From positions 1 through 64,000 of the forward strand of contig NZ_DATJIY010000219.1 in NCBI RefSeq assembly GCF_035492835.1: a stretch of DNA of 64,000 bases. Reading direction: 5' to 3'. This document shows, piece after piece, positions 42,372 through 49,330 of the stretch. The DNA comes from Dinghuibacter sp035492835 (GTDB taxonomy: Bacteria > Bacteroidota > Bacteroidia > Chitinophagales > Chitinophagaceae). The translations under genes and the position numbers were made by a program. The first letter of the stretch is position 1. The number at the start of each line of letters is the position of its first letter. Below the pieces are notes generated by a model. It was not told the DNA's origin. It made no database searches and was given only the letters and a program-made list of their open reading frames with translations.

Positions 42372-42402
42372 CAAATATAGCGCCTTCGTTGATTTTTTCA
42401 AA
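42372..42402 (-). promoter_or_regulatory. Full consensus promoter of the sulfite reductase operon
   Basis: On the minus strand, TTTG (42402-42399), exactly 19 nt, then TATATTTG (42379-42372). This is a perfect match to the Bacteroidota housekeeping promoter TTTG-N19-TAnnTTTG, the best in the window. Transcription should begin near 42368, about 22 nt before the leader-peptide ATG. Confidence 0.8.
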
Positions 42403-42545
42403 CAAAAACCCACCATTTTTGTGAACTATCTAAAAAGGAAGGCCCAGCGCGGGTTCCCGCCGGGCAAGCTAACGATCGTTGGTGCCTCCGGGGCAGCCGG
42501 CCTCCGCCTGCCACCGACGGCCGCGACCCTGCCATGGGCTGCGCC

Positions 42546-43316
42546 CTATTTCCCCTGGAAATGCGCCTTGCGCTTCTCGAGGAACGCCGCCGTCCCCTCG
42601 ATCATGTCCTCCGTCCCGAAACAAGCCCCGAACCCCTCGATCTCCGCGGCGAATCCCCCCGGCTCGTAGGATGCGTTGATCGCCGCGATGCTATGGGCGA
42701 CGGCCAGGGGCGCCTTGCCGCACGCCACCTGAAGAATGGATAACGTCTTTTCCAACAGGGCCTCCGGGCTCACGACATCATTCACGAGACCATACTGCGA
42801 CGCCCGGGTCGCGTCTATCGTCGCCCCGGTAATGATCAGCTCGGTCGCCCTGCCCTTCCCGATCAGCCGGGTGAGCCGCTGCGTCCCGCCGTAGCCCGGG
42901 ATCAACCCCAGGTTCACCTCGGGTTGACCGAACTTTGCCAGGTCGGAGGCGATCCGGAAGTGGCAGGCCATGGCCAGCTCGCATCCGCCCCCCAGGGCGA
43001 ACCCATTAACCGCCGCCACGATAGGCTTAGGCGATTGTTCGATGCGGGCAAATATGTCCTGTCCTTTTTTGGCGAGCGCCTTCCCTTCCTCTACCGACAA
43101 CCCCACGAACTCACTGATGTCGGCTCCCGCCACAAAGGCTTTGGGCCCCGCCCCCGTAATGACGGCGCCCCGGACCGCCGGGTCCGCGATCAGCGCGGCC
43201 ACCGCCTGGTCCAGCTCCGCCATCACCGTCCGGTTGAGGGCGTTGAGCTTGTCCGGCCGGTTGATCGTAATGATACAAATACCGTCCCTTACCTCCGTCA
43301 GAAGCGTAGTATACAT
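42546..43316 (-). CDS. Enoyl-CoA hydratase/isomerase (crotonase family)
   Basis: This ~256-residue crotonase has the oxyanion-hole segment AFVAGADISEF and FALGGGCELAMACHFRIAS, and both catalytic glutamates of the hydratase: the Glu in GGGCELA and the Glu in GQPEVNLGLIPGYGGTQRL. It should therefore hydrate trans-2-enoyl-CoA in fatty-acid beta-oxidation or a related acyl-CoA pathway. An ATG three codons upstream (43325) is also possible. It lies 29 nt downstream of gltX on the same strand. Confidence 0.92.
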   Translation of the reverse strand: MYTTLLTEVRDGICIITINRPDKLNALNRTVMAELDQAVAALIADPAVRGAVITGAGPKAFVAGADISEFVGLSVEEGKALAKKGQDIFARIEQSPKPIVAAVNGFALGGGCELAMACHFRIASDLAKFGQPEVNLGLIPGYGGTQRLTRLIGKGRATELIITGATIDATRASQYGLVNDVVSPEALLEKTLSILQVACGKAPLAVAHSIAAINASYEPGGFAAEIEGFGACFGTEDMIEGTAAFLEKRKAHFQGK

Positions 43317-43345
43317 AGAAAGCAATTTTTATTCTCCCGCGTGCT

Positions 43346-44905
43346 TCATCCAAACACCGCCACGGCCTTGTCGATCCGGTGGGCCGTCTTCTCCTTCCCC
43401 AGGAACGCCGCAATCCCGAACAGCGACGGCCCGAACTTCCCCCCCACCAGCATCACCCTGAAAAGCATCTGCAGCTCCCCCGCCTTGATCCCATGCGCGG
43501 TGGCCAGCGCCTTGAAGTTGGTCTCCAGCAAAGCCGCGTCGAAGTCGACCAGCTGTTTGATATCCGCGGACAACGCCTCGAAGAACGCCTTATTCTTTTC
43601 ATTCCACTTCGGCCCCACCGCAACCATATCGTATTCCACCGGGTCCTCGAAGAAGAAGTAGCTCTGGTCCCAGAAGTCCGTGAGGAAGGTACAGCGCTCC
43701 TTCACGAGGCGGATCACATCGACGATCCGTTCCCGCGTCACCGCGCCCCTGGAGCCCGCGCTCGCAGAAACCACCCCTTTCGCCGCAAACAACGGCTCCA
43801 CGAGCTCATACAACCCCTCTGCCGGATAAAACTTTATCCACTCATGATTGAACCACTTCGCCTTATCAAAATTAAACTTCGCCCCGCCCTTGTGCACGCG
43901 GTCCATGTCGAAGCGGGCCACCAGGTCGTCAAGCGTAAATATCTCCTGCTCCGTCCCATCATTCCACCCCAGCATCGCCAGCATATTCACAAAGGACTCC
44001 GGCAGGAACCCGAGCTCCTTGAAGCCCTTTGTCAGCTCCCCGGTTTTCGGATCTTTCCAGTCCATCGCAAAAACCGGGAAACCCAACCGGTCTCCGTCGC
44101 GTTTGCTCAACTTCCCATTCCCGTCCGGTTTCAGGATCAGGGGAAGGTGTGCCCATTGCGGCATGCTTTCCTCCCATCCCAGGTACTTCCACAACAGCAG
44201 ATGCACCGGCGCCGAGGGCAACCATTCTTCGCCCCGGAAAGCATGGGTTATTTTCATGTGGTAATCGTCCACGACCACCGCCAGATGATAGGTAGGCATC
44301 CCGTCCGCCTTCAGTAGGACCTTGTCGTCCACCTGCCCCGTCTGAAACGTAACCTCGCCGCGGATCATATCCCTAAACCCGATGGTCTCGCCCTCAGGCA
44401 TCCGGATACGAATGACATACGGGGCGCCCCCTTGAATCAACCGGTCGACCTCCTCTTGGGGCAAAGAAAGGGAATTGCGCATTTGCATCCGCAGCCGGTG
44501 GTCGTATTGGGGATTGGGGTTTTCGGCCGTCTTAAGGCTCGATCGCATATATTCCAGCTCTTCCGGCGTATCGAAAGCATAGTAAGCTTTCCCCGATTCC
44601 ACCAGCAGCAAAGCGAATTCCCGGTACATCGGCTTCCGTTCGCTTTGCCGGTAGGGTCCGTAGGGACCGCCCTTGAACGGGCTTTCGTCCGGCTCCAGCC
44701 CGCACCATTCCAGACAGCGCTGAATGTATTCTTCCGCGCCCTCCACGAACCGCGTTTGATCCGTGTCTTCGATGCGCAAAACGAAATCCCCGCCATGCCG
44801 GCGGGCAAAGAGATAGTTGAATAAAACCGTGCGGACGCCACCCAGGTGCAAGCCCCCCGTGGGGCTGGGCGCGAATCGTACCCTTACTTTTTGCGCAGAA
44901 CTCAT
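43346..44905 (-). CDS. gltX: Glutamate--tRNA ligase
   Basis: This 519-residue class I synthetase begins MSSAQKVRVRFAPSPTGGLH; the HIGH motif reads HLGG. Other motifs are VLRIEDTDQTRF, the KMSKS equivalent GKLSKRDGDRLG, and a C-terminal anticodon-binding domain (~350-519). It charges tRNA-Glu. Readings extending upstream to 45346 overlap the divergent deacetylase and are rejected. Only 30 bp separate its start from the deacetylase start. Confidence 0.96.
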   Translation of the reverse strand: MSSAQKVRVRFAPSPTGGLHLGGVRTVLFNYLFARRHGGDFVLRIEDTDQTRFVEGAEEYIQRCLEWCGLEPDESPFKGGPYGPYRQSERKPMYREFALLLVESGKAYYAFDTPEELEYMRSSLKTAENPNPQYDHRLRMQMRNSLSLPQEEVDRLIQGGAPYVIRIRMPEGETIGFRDMIRGEVTFQTGQVDDKVLLKADGMPTYHLAVVVDDYHMKITHAFRGEEWLPSAPVHLLLWKYLGWEESMPQWAHLPLILKPDGNGKLSKRDGDRLGFPVFAMDWKDPKTGELTKGFKELGFLPESFVNMLAMLGWNDGTEQEIFTLDDLVARFDMDRVHKGGAKFNFDKAKWFNHEWIKFYPAEGLYELVEPLFAAKGVVSASAGSRGAVTRERIVDVIRLVKERCTFLTDFWDQSYFFFEDPVEYDMVAVGPKWNEKNKAFFEALSADIKQLVDFDAALLETNFKALATAHGIKAGELQMLFRVMLVGGKFGPSLFGIAAFLGKEKTAHRIDKAVAVFG

Positions 44906-44923
44906 GGCGCAAAGGTATATCAT

Positions 44924-44931
44924 TACCTTTA
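44924..44931 (+). promoter_or_regulatory. -7 element of the deacetylase promoter (TACCTTTA)
   Basis: One mismatch to TAnnTTTG, ending 4 nt before the ATG at 44936, again implying a near-leaderless mRNA. Confidence 0.35.
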
Positions 44932-44935
44932 TGTC

Positions 44936-45562
44936 ATGTTGTATTTGACTACCGCATCCTGGCTCCTCCGCCAGGTCTATCCGGATTGTGTCTGGCGGAT
45001 GCCCGGCAAGGAAAAAAAGATATACCTCACCTTCGACGACGGACCGCATCCCGAGGCCACTCCGTTCATCCTCGAACAGCTCAGGCGATACAAAGCCAGG
45101 GCCACGTTCTTTTGCATCGGCAAGAACGTAACCCAATATCCGGAACTCTACAACCGTATTCTTGCGGAAGGACATCGCACCGCCAATCACACGTACAACC
45201 ACCTCAATGGCTGGAAGACCCCCGACAAGCAATACTTCGACGACATACTTAAGACCGCCAAGCTCGTCGACTCCCATCTGTTCCGCCCGCCATACGGCAG
45301 GATCACCAGGTTCCAGCTGGCGCAATTGTCCAAGCCCGCGCTCCAAATGACGCCCATCATGTGGACCGTCCTAAGCGGCGATTTCGACCGGAAAATTTCT
45401 GGGGAAAAATGTGTTTCGAATGTGATTCACGCCGTAAAACCGGGGGCGATCATCGTCTTTCACGATAGTGAAAAAGCCTTCCCGCATGTAACCTTTGCCC
45501 TCCCGAGGGTGCTTCAATACCTCACGGAAAACGGTTATATGATGGAAAAAATAAGTATATAA
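44936..45562 (+). CDS. Polysaccharide deacetylase family protein (NodB domain)
   Basis: This 208-residue CE4 enzyme shows the NodB motifs in order: YLTFDDGPHPEATPF (catalytic base Asp and metal Asp), ATFFCIGKNV, ANHTYNH (metal histidines), RPPYGR, MWTVLSGDFD and a C-terminal IVFHDS. It should remove acetyl groups from peptidoglycan or another N-acetylated glycan. The N-terminus carries only a weak hydrophobic segment, so export is uncertain. A terminator follows at 45606. Confidence 0.92.
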   Translation: MLYLTTASWLLRQVYPDCVWRMPGKEKKIYLTFDDGPHPEATPFILEQLRRYKARATFFCIGKNVTQYPELYNRILAEGHRTANHTYNHLNGWKTPDKQYFDDILKTAKLVDSHLFRPPYGRITRFQLAQLSKPALQMTPIMWTVLSGDFDRKISGEKCVSNVIHAVKPGAIIVFHDSEKAFPHVTFALPRVLQYLTENGYMMEKISI

Positions 45563-45605
45563 CAATATTAGGGTCAGGTAATTGGGTTGGTCTTGGAAAA
45601 AAGAA

Positions 45606-45635
45606 GGGCCTGGGTAGATACCCTGGCCCGTTTTT
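45606..45635 (+). terminator. Intrinsic terminator after the deacetylase
   Basis: gggcctggg (45606-45614) pairs with ccctggccc (45621-45629) with one central mismatch and loop tagata, followed by gttttt. Confidence 0.8.
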
Positions 45636-45713
45636 AATCCGTACCCTATGAAAACTGTACTAAATTACTGCGGATTTTCGAATTACCAAACTAAATTTAA
45701 AAATAACAATCAG

Positions 45714-46619
45714 TTAACGACCCAAAGTGATCGTTCTGGTGCTATCCCCAACCGTTACAGTAGCTTGATTATCACAGGTTCCCGAACCGAAGTCCAAAAC
45801 GCCGGTGCCGTAATTCGTCACGACCTGGACCGTTCCAGCCTCAAACCAGGGGCAGATATATGCCTTGGTTAACGCGGTCTGTATGGTGGACGTCCAGGTG
45901 AAATTGGTGGAGGTGCTTCCCCCGCCCTGACCCGTTACCGAGTAGGTATCATCAAACGGATACCAGGGCGTCGAGGCGCCGGCTGTCATCGTCCAGGTGT
46001 GGTTGGCGCTCCAGGTAACCCAGAATGTGCCGACCGTGATCTTGGCGTTCTCGATCTGGATGTTGAAGGCGATTTTGTTACCCGCACTCGCATTGGTGAT
46101 TACGTGCGTACCGCTCAGCCCGATGCTATTCACCGAATAGTTGGTAAATGTCGTCGTTGCCGAATTGCCGGCGACCGACAGCGGCCCCGTAAACACCATC
46201 GAAATCGAACCCGTATATACATTGCCCCATAGATCGGTAAACCCGTTCCCGAAGCTGATCGTGACTGTTTTGGGGAAAACGCCGGGCGTAGTCGGCGTCA
46301 CGCTGATGGACAGCGAGCTCGTATCGCCGCCGGGACCGAAGGTGGTCACGCCCGCGATGTGCGCCTTGCCGATTGCCTGGCTAAAAGAGCTGGTCGAATC
46401 GTTGACCGACCCCAGCGCTTCGCCGTTTACGTTTAGCGTCATAACGTTGGCCGTAACCCCGTTAAACGCCTGGTCGGCGCTGGCGTCCGCCTGGGCCGAC
46501 GTCGTGGTATTGGAGACATTCGCCGGCTTGTTGTTAGCCGAATTTTTGGTACAAGCCGCCCAGATCAGACCGCTGCAGGCAAGCAATACGAGGGGAGCCT
46601 TAAAAAGCGTTTTCTTCAT
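45714..46619 (-). CDS. Unknown beta-rich lipoprotein
   Basis: This 301-residue protein has a lipoprotein signal with lipobox IWAAC (Cys ~22) and a Ser/Thr/Gly-rich mature part predicted to be mostly beta strand (for example ISFGNGFTDLWGNVYTGSIS and TFWVTWSANHTWTM). Two late cysteines (~258 and ~283) may form a disulfide. I do not recognise the family. It stands alone on the minus strand between two plus-strand genes. Surface exposure is likely, as for many Bacteroidota lipoproteins, but no function can be given. Confidence 0.8.
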   Translation of the reverse strand: MKKTLFKAPLVLLACSGLIWAACTKNSANNKPANVSNTTTSAQADASADQAFNGVTANVMTLNVNGEALGSVNDSTSSFSQAIGKAHIAGVTTFGPGGDTSSLSISVTPTTPGVFPKTVTISFGNGFTDLWGNVYTGSISMVFTGPLSVAGNSATTTFTNYSVNSIGLSGTHVITNASAGNKIAFNIQIENAKITVGTFWVTWSANHTWTMTAGASTPWYPFDDTYSVTGQGGGSTSTNFTWTSTIQTALTKAYICPWFEAGTVQVVTNYGTGVLDFGSGTCDNQATVTVGDSTRTITLGR

Positions 46620-46712
46620 AAAGATTCAGATTAGTAGGTTTTTTTGTTTTGTATAAAACGTTGCGCCGCTGCCAAAATTGTCCAGCTTCTCCCCACCGCC
46701 CCCGTTTTCGCT

Positions 46713-46720
46713 TACCTTTG
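46713..46720 (+). promoter_or_regulatory. -7 element of the tatD promoter (TACCTTTG)
   Basis: Exact TAnnTTTG match ending 7 nt before the ATG at 46728. It supports that ATG over the in-frame upstream start at 46644. Confidence 0.5.
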
Positions 46721-46727
46721 CCCCGCC

Positions 46728-47498
46728 ATGGTATCCATTGTAGACACGCACACCCACATATACGGTAAGCAGTTCACCTCCGACCGCGCCCAGGTCATTG
46801 CCCGCGCCCAAACCGAAGGCGTACAAAAGTTCTACCTCCCCGGCATCGACAGCACCGTCATCGACGACATGCTGACCCTCGAAGCCCAATACCCCGGTAT
46901 CTGCATCCCCATGATGGGTCTGCACCCCACCTCCGTCAACGCGGAATACCAGGCCGAGCTCGACATCGTCGAAGGTTGGCTCGCCCGCCGCCCCTTTGCC
47001 GCCGTCGGCGAAATAGGTCTCGACTTCTATTGGGACCGCACCTACGAAACCCAGCAATACGAAGCCTTCCGCGCCCAGATCGAGCTCGCCCTCACCCACC
47101 GCCTCCCCATCGTCATCCACACCCGCAACGCGATGCCCGAGACCCTCCGCGTCGTCCGGGAATACACCGCCCGAGGCCTCCGCGGCATCTTCCATTGCTT
47201 TGGCGACACCTACGAATCCGCCCGCGCCATCATAGACGCCGGCTTCTACCTCGGCATCGGCGGCGTCGTCACCTACAAGAACTCGACCCTCCCCACCGTT
47301 CTCACCCAAATCCCCCTCGAGCACCTCGTCCTCGAAACCGACGCCCCCTACCTGACCCCCGTCCCCTTCCGCGGCAAACGAAACGAGCCCGCCTACCTCC
47401 GCTACGTCATCGACCAGCTCGCTACCATCTACAACCTTCCCGCCGCCACCATCGCCTCCACAACCACCGCCAACGCCCAAAAAATATTCGCCATATAA
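46728..47498 (+). CDS. TatD family metal-dependent hydrolase
   Basis: The 256-residue TIM-barrel hydrolase begins MVSIVDTHTHIYGKQF, the metal-binding HxH. Further ligands lie in VGEIGLDFYWD, LPIVIHTRNA, GIFHCFGDTYE and LVLETDAPYLTPVP. TatD proteins act as 3'-5' DNases, some with a role in DNA repair or D-amino-acyl-tRNA quality control. The C-terminus (LPAATIASTTTANAQKIF) is typical. It directly precedes tRNA-Ser. Confidence 0.94.
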   Translation: MVSIVDTHTHIYGKQFTSDRAQVIARAQTEGVQKFYLPGIDSTVIDDMLTLEAQYPGICIPMMGLHPTSVNAEYQAELDIVEGWLARRPFAAVGEIGLDFYWDRTYETQQYEAFRAQIELALTHRLPIVIHTRNAMPETLRVVREYTARGLRGIFHCFGDTYESARAIIDAGFYLGIGGVVTYKNSTLPTVLTQIPLEHLVLETDAPYLTPVPFRGKRNEPAYLRYVIDQLATIYNLPAATIASTTTANAQKIFAI

Positions 47499-47510
47499 CC
47501 CCAAAACCCC

Positions 47511-47518
47511 TACCTTTG
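47511..47518 (+). promoter_or_regulatory. -7 element of the tRNA-Ser promoter (TACCTTTG)
   Basis: Exact TAnnTTTG, 13 nt before the tRNA 5' end and 12 nt after the tatD stop. Confidence 0.5.
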
Positions 47519-47531
47519 CCCCCTTCCCAAA

Positions 47532-47621
47532 GGAGAGGTGCAAGAGTGGTTGAATTGGCACGCCTGGAAAGTGTGTATAGGAGAAATCCTATCGAGGGTT
47601 CGAATCCCTCCCTCTCCGCCA
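47532..47621 (+). tRNA. tRNA-Ser (anticodon GGA), CCA encoded
   Basis: Acceptor arms ggagagg (47532-47538) and cctctcc (47611-47617) pair, with discriminator g and an encoded CCA at 47619-47621. The anticodon region cgcctggaaagtgtg gives anticodon GGA, as in E. coli tRNA-Ser(GGA). The long variable arm (ataggagaaatcctat) marks a class II tRNA, and the T loop reads ggttcgaatcc. It decodes UCC and UCU. Confidence 0.96.
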
Positions 47622-47637
47622 GCCCAAAATGCCGTAG

Positions 47638-47666
47638 CGCGGCCGACGTAGTCGGTCGCGTTTTTT
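47638..47666 (+). terminator. Terminator of the tRNA-Ser transcript
   Basis: cgcggccgac (47638-47647) pairs with gtcggtcgcg (47651-47660) with one G-U, followed by six T. Confidence 0.85.
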
Positions 47667-47788
47667 ATTTCGCAGCAGACTGGGCGAACTTGTTCGTCCC
47701 GGCAGCTATTCCTGGCCATCAACGTCGTGCTCCTGGCGCTTTCATTATTTGTCGCCTGGGAAGACGCTAACCGCCTTATATTCACCCT

Positions 47789-48775
47789 ATGAACCGCCTC
47801 ATCCTCTTCCTCCTCCTCACCCAAAGCGCCAGCGCCCAGCAACACACCGCCCAGCTGGGCGACCTCCCTCTAACCTCCGGCCAAACCCTGCAATCCTGCC
47901 ACCTGGGCTATCGCATCCACGGAAAGCTGAACGAACAACGCACCAACGCCATCCTCTTCCCCAGCTGGTACGGCGGCACCGCCAAAAGCATCGAATACAC
48001 AAACCCGTGGCTCGTCATAGACACCACCCGTTTCTGCCTGATCATCATCGACGCCCTGGGCGACGGCGTATCGAGCTCGCCGTCGAACAGCGAAACGCAG
48101 CACGGTCCGGATTTCCCACAAATCTCCATAAAGGACATGGTCGAAAGCGAGCACCGGCTAGCCCAACAATTAAAAATAGAAAAAGCCTTCGCCATCATCG
48201 GTATCTCCATGGGCGGTATCCAGACCTTCCAATGGGCTGTCAGCTATCCGGATTTCACCGACCGGCTGATCCCCATCGTCGGCAGCCCCAAACCAACGGC
48301 CTATGACCTGATGCTCTACCACCTCTTCAAGCGGATCGTCGAAAACGACAGCGCCTTCAACCACGGGCGCTATACAAAAAACCCGAACATCGTCGCCGCC
48401 AATATGCTGATGGACCTGGGCATCACGACACCCACGGACCGGTTAACAACCAACTATGACGACTGGATGAAAAACGTAGAGAACAACAACCGCGTCGACT
48501 GGAACGACCAGCTTACACAGATCGACGCCGTCATCGGCCACGACATCGGCAAGCCTTATGGCGGGCTCGACGCAGCAGCAAAAAGGATAAAAGGCAAAAT
48601 GCTGATTATCTCCTCCCTCCAGGACCACCTCGTTAATCCGCACCCCGCCATGGAATTCTCCAAACTGGTTCACGCCCAACTGATAGTCATAGACAACCCC
48701 TCCGGTCACCTGGCGCCAGGCTTTAGCGTCCCAGAAGTCCAAAAAGGCATCAAGGCCTTTCTGGCAGCCGACTAG
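47789..48775 (+). CDS. Secreted alpha/beta hydrolase, MetX-like
   Basis: This 328-residue protein has a signal peptide (MNRLILFLLLTQSASAQ) and an alpha/beta hydrolase fold closest to homoserine O-acetyltransferase: nucleophile elbow GISMGGIQTFQWAV, then the acid in SSLQDHLVNP and the His in NPSGHLAPGF. A cytosolic acyltransferase would not be exported, so it is more likely a hydrolase or esterase of unknown substrate. TATATTCA (47778-47785) ends 3 nt before the ATG. It overlaps the convergent thioredoxin gene by 26 nt. Confidence 0.85.
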   Translation: MNRLILFLLLTQSASAQQHTAQLGDLPLTSGQTLQSCHLGYRIHGKLNEQRTNAILFPSWYGGTAKSIEYTNPWLVIDTTRFCLIIIDALGDGVSSSPSNSETQHGPDFPQISIKDMVESEHRLAQQLKIEKAFAIIGISMGGIQTFQWAVSYPDFTDRLIPIVGSPKPTAYDLMLYHLFKRIVENDSAFNHGRYTKNPNIVAANMLMDLGITTPTDRLTTNYDDWMKNVENNNRVDWNDQLTQIDAVIGHDIGKPYGGLDAAAKRIKGKMLIISSLQDHLVNPHPAMEFSKLVHAQLIVIDNPSGHLAPGFSVPEVQKGIKAFLAAD

Positions 48776-49277
48776 CCTCGATCATCCCAACCAATGCCTT
48801 GGCCGCCTGTTGGTCCGTCAGCCGCGGGTCATATCCCTCGTGCTTGAACCGCACCGCACCGCGCCCGTCGATGACAAATTGGGTAGGTATTCCCGCCATG
48901 CCAAACTGCTGATAATACGGGTTCCCGTGAGGATCGAGCAGAACCCTGAACGGATAGTTGTTCTCCGACAAAAATTGACGAATAAGACCGCTCGGGTCAG
49001 AAACCTTTTCCCGCGTATCCACAAACAGGAAAACGACCGACGTGTCGGCCTTATACTTTTCCACCGCCAGCCGGATCCCGGGCAACGCCTCCCGGCAGGG
49101 TACGCACCAGGTAGCCCAAAAGTCGATGACGACCACCCTACCTCGGTAGTCCGATAGGGAAACCGCCCGGCCGTCCAGGTCTTTCATTGTGAAAGCCGGC
49201 GCCGGCTCCCCCGGGCCGGCAAGCGCCGCAGGGAACGCCGCCATCCACCAACCAAAAAATAACGCGATATTGTTCAT
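48750..49277 (-). CDS. TlpA-type thioredoxin family protein
   Basis: This 175-residue protein has an N-terminal hydrophobic export segment and a thioredoxin fold with the redox motif WATWCVPCREALPG. AFTMKDLDGRAVSLSDYRGR is the typical TlpA/ResA opening, and a cis-Pro segment GIPTQFVIDGRG follows. It probably acts as a periplasmic disulfide reductase, for example in cytochrome maturation or repair. It ends inside the 3' end of the convergent hydrolase gene. Confidence 0.9.
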   Translation of the reverse strand: MNNIALFFGWWMAAFPAALAGPGEPAPAFTMKDLDGRAVSLSDYRGRVVVIDFWATWCVPCREALPGIRLAVEKYKADTSVVFLFVDTREKVSDPSGLIRQFLSENNYPFRVLLDPHGNPYYQQFGMAGIPTQFVIDGRGAVRFKHEGYDPRLTDQQAAKALVGMIEASRLPERP

Positions 49278-49330
49278 AATCGTAACTACCGCCCAAACGG
49301 CAAAAGGTTACTTTAAGTAATTTCGCCCAC

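Noticed and set aside
42421..42545. Possible riboswitch or small gene between the sulfur leader and the enoyl-CoA hydratase
   Set aside because: The stretch is GC-rich with minor palindromes but has no recognised aptamer pattern, and no minus-strand gene starts after it other than the leader.
44906..45346. N-terminal extension of gltX
   Set aside because: It runs through the divergent deacetylase, whose NodB motifs are complete, and the synthetase's class I N-terminus begins at 44905.
47532..47621. tRNA-Ser 3' end as an integration site
   Set aside because: No repeat of the tRNA 3' end and no integrase were found in the window.
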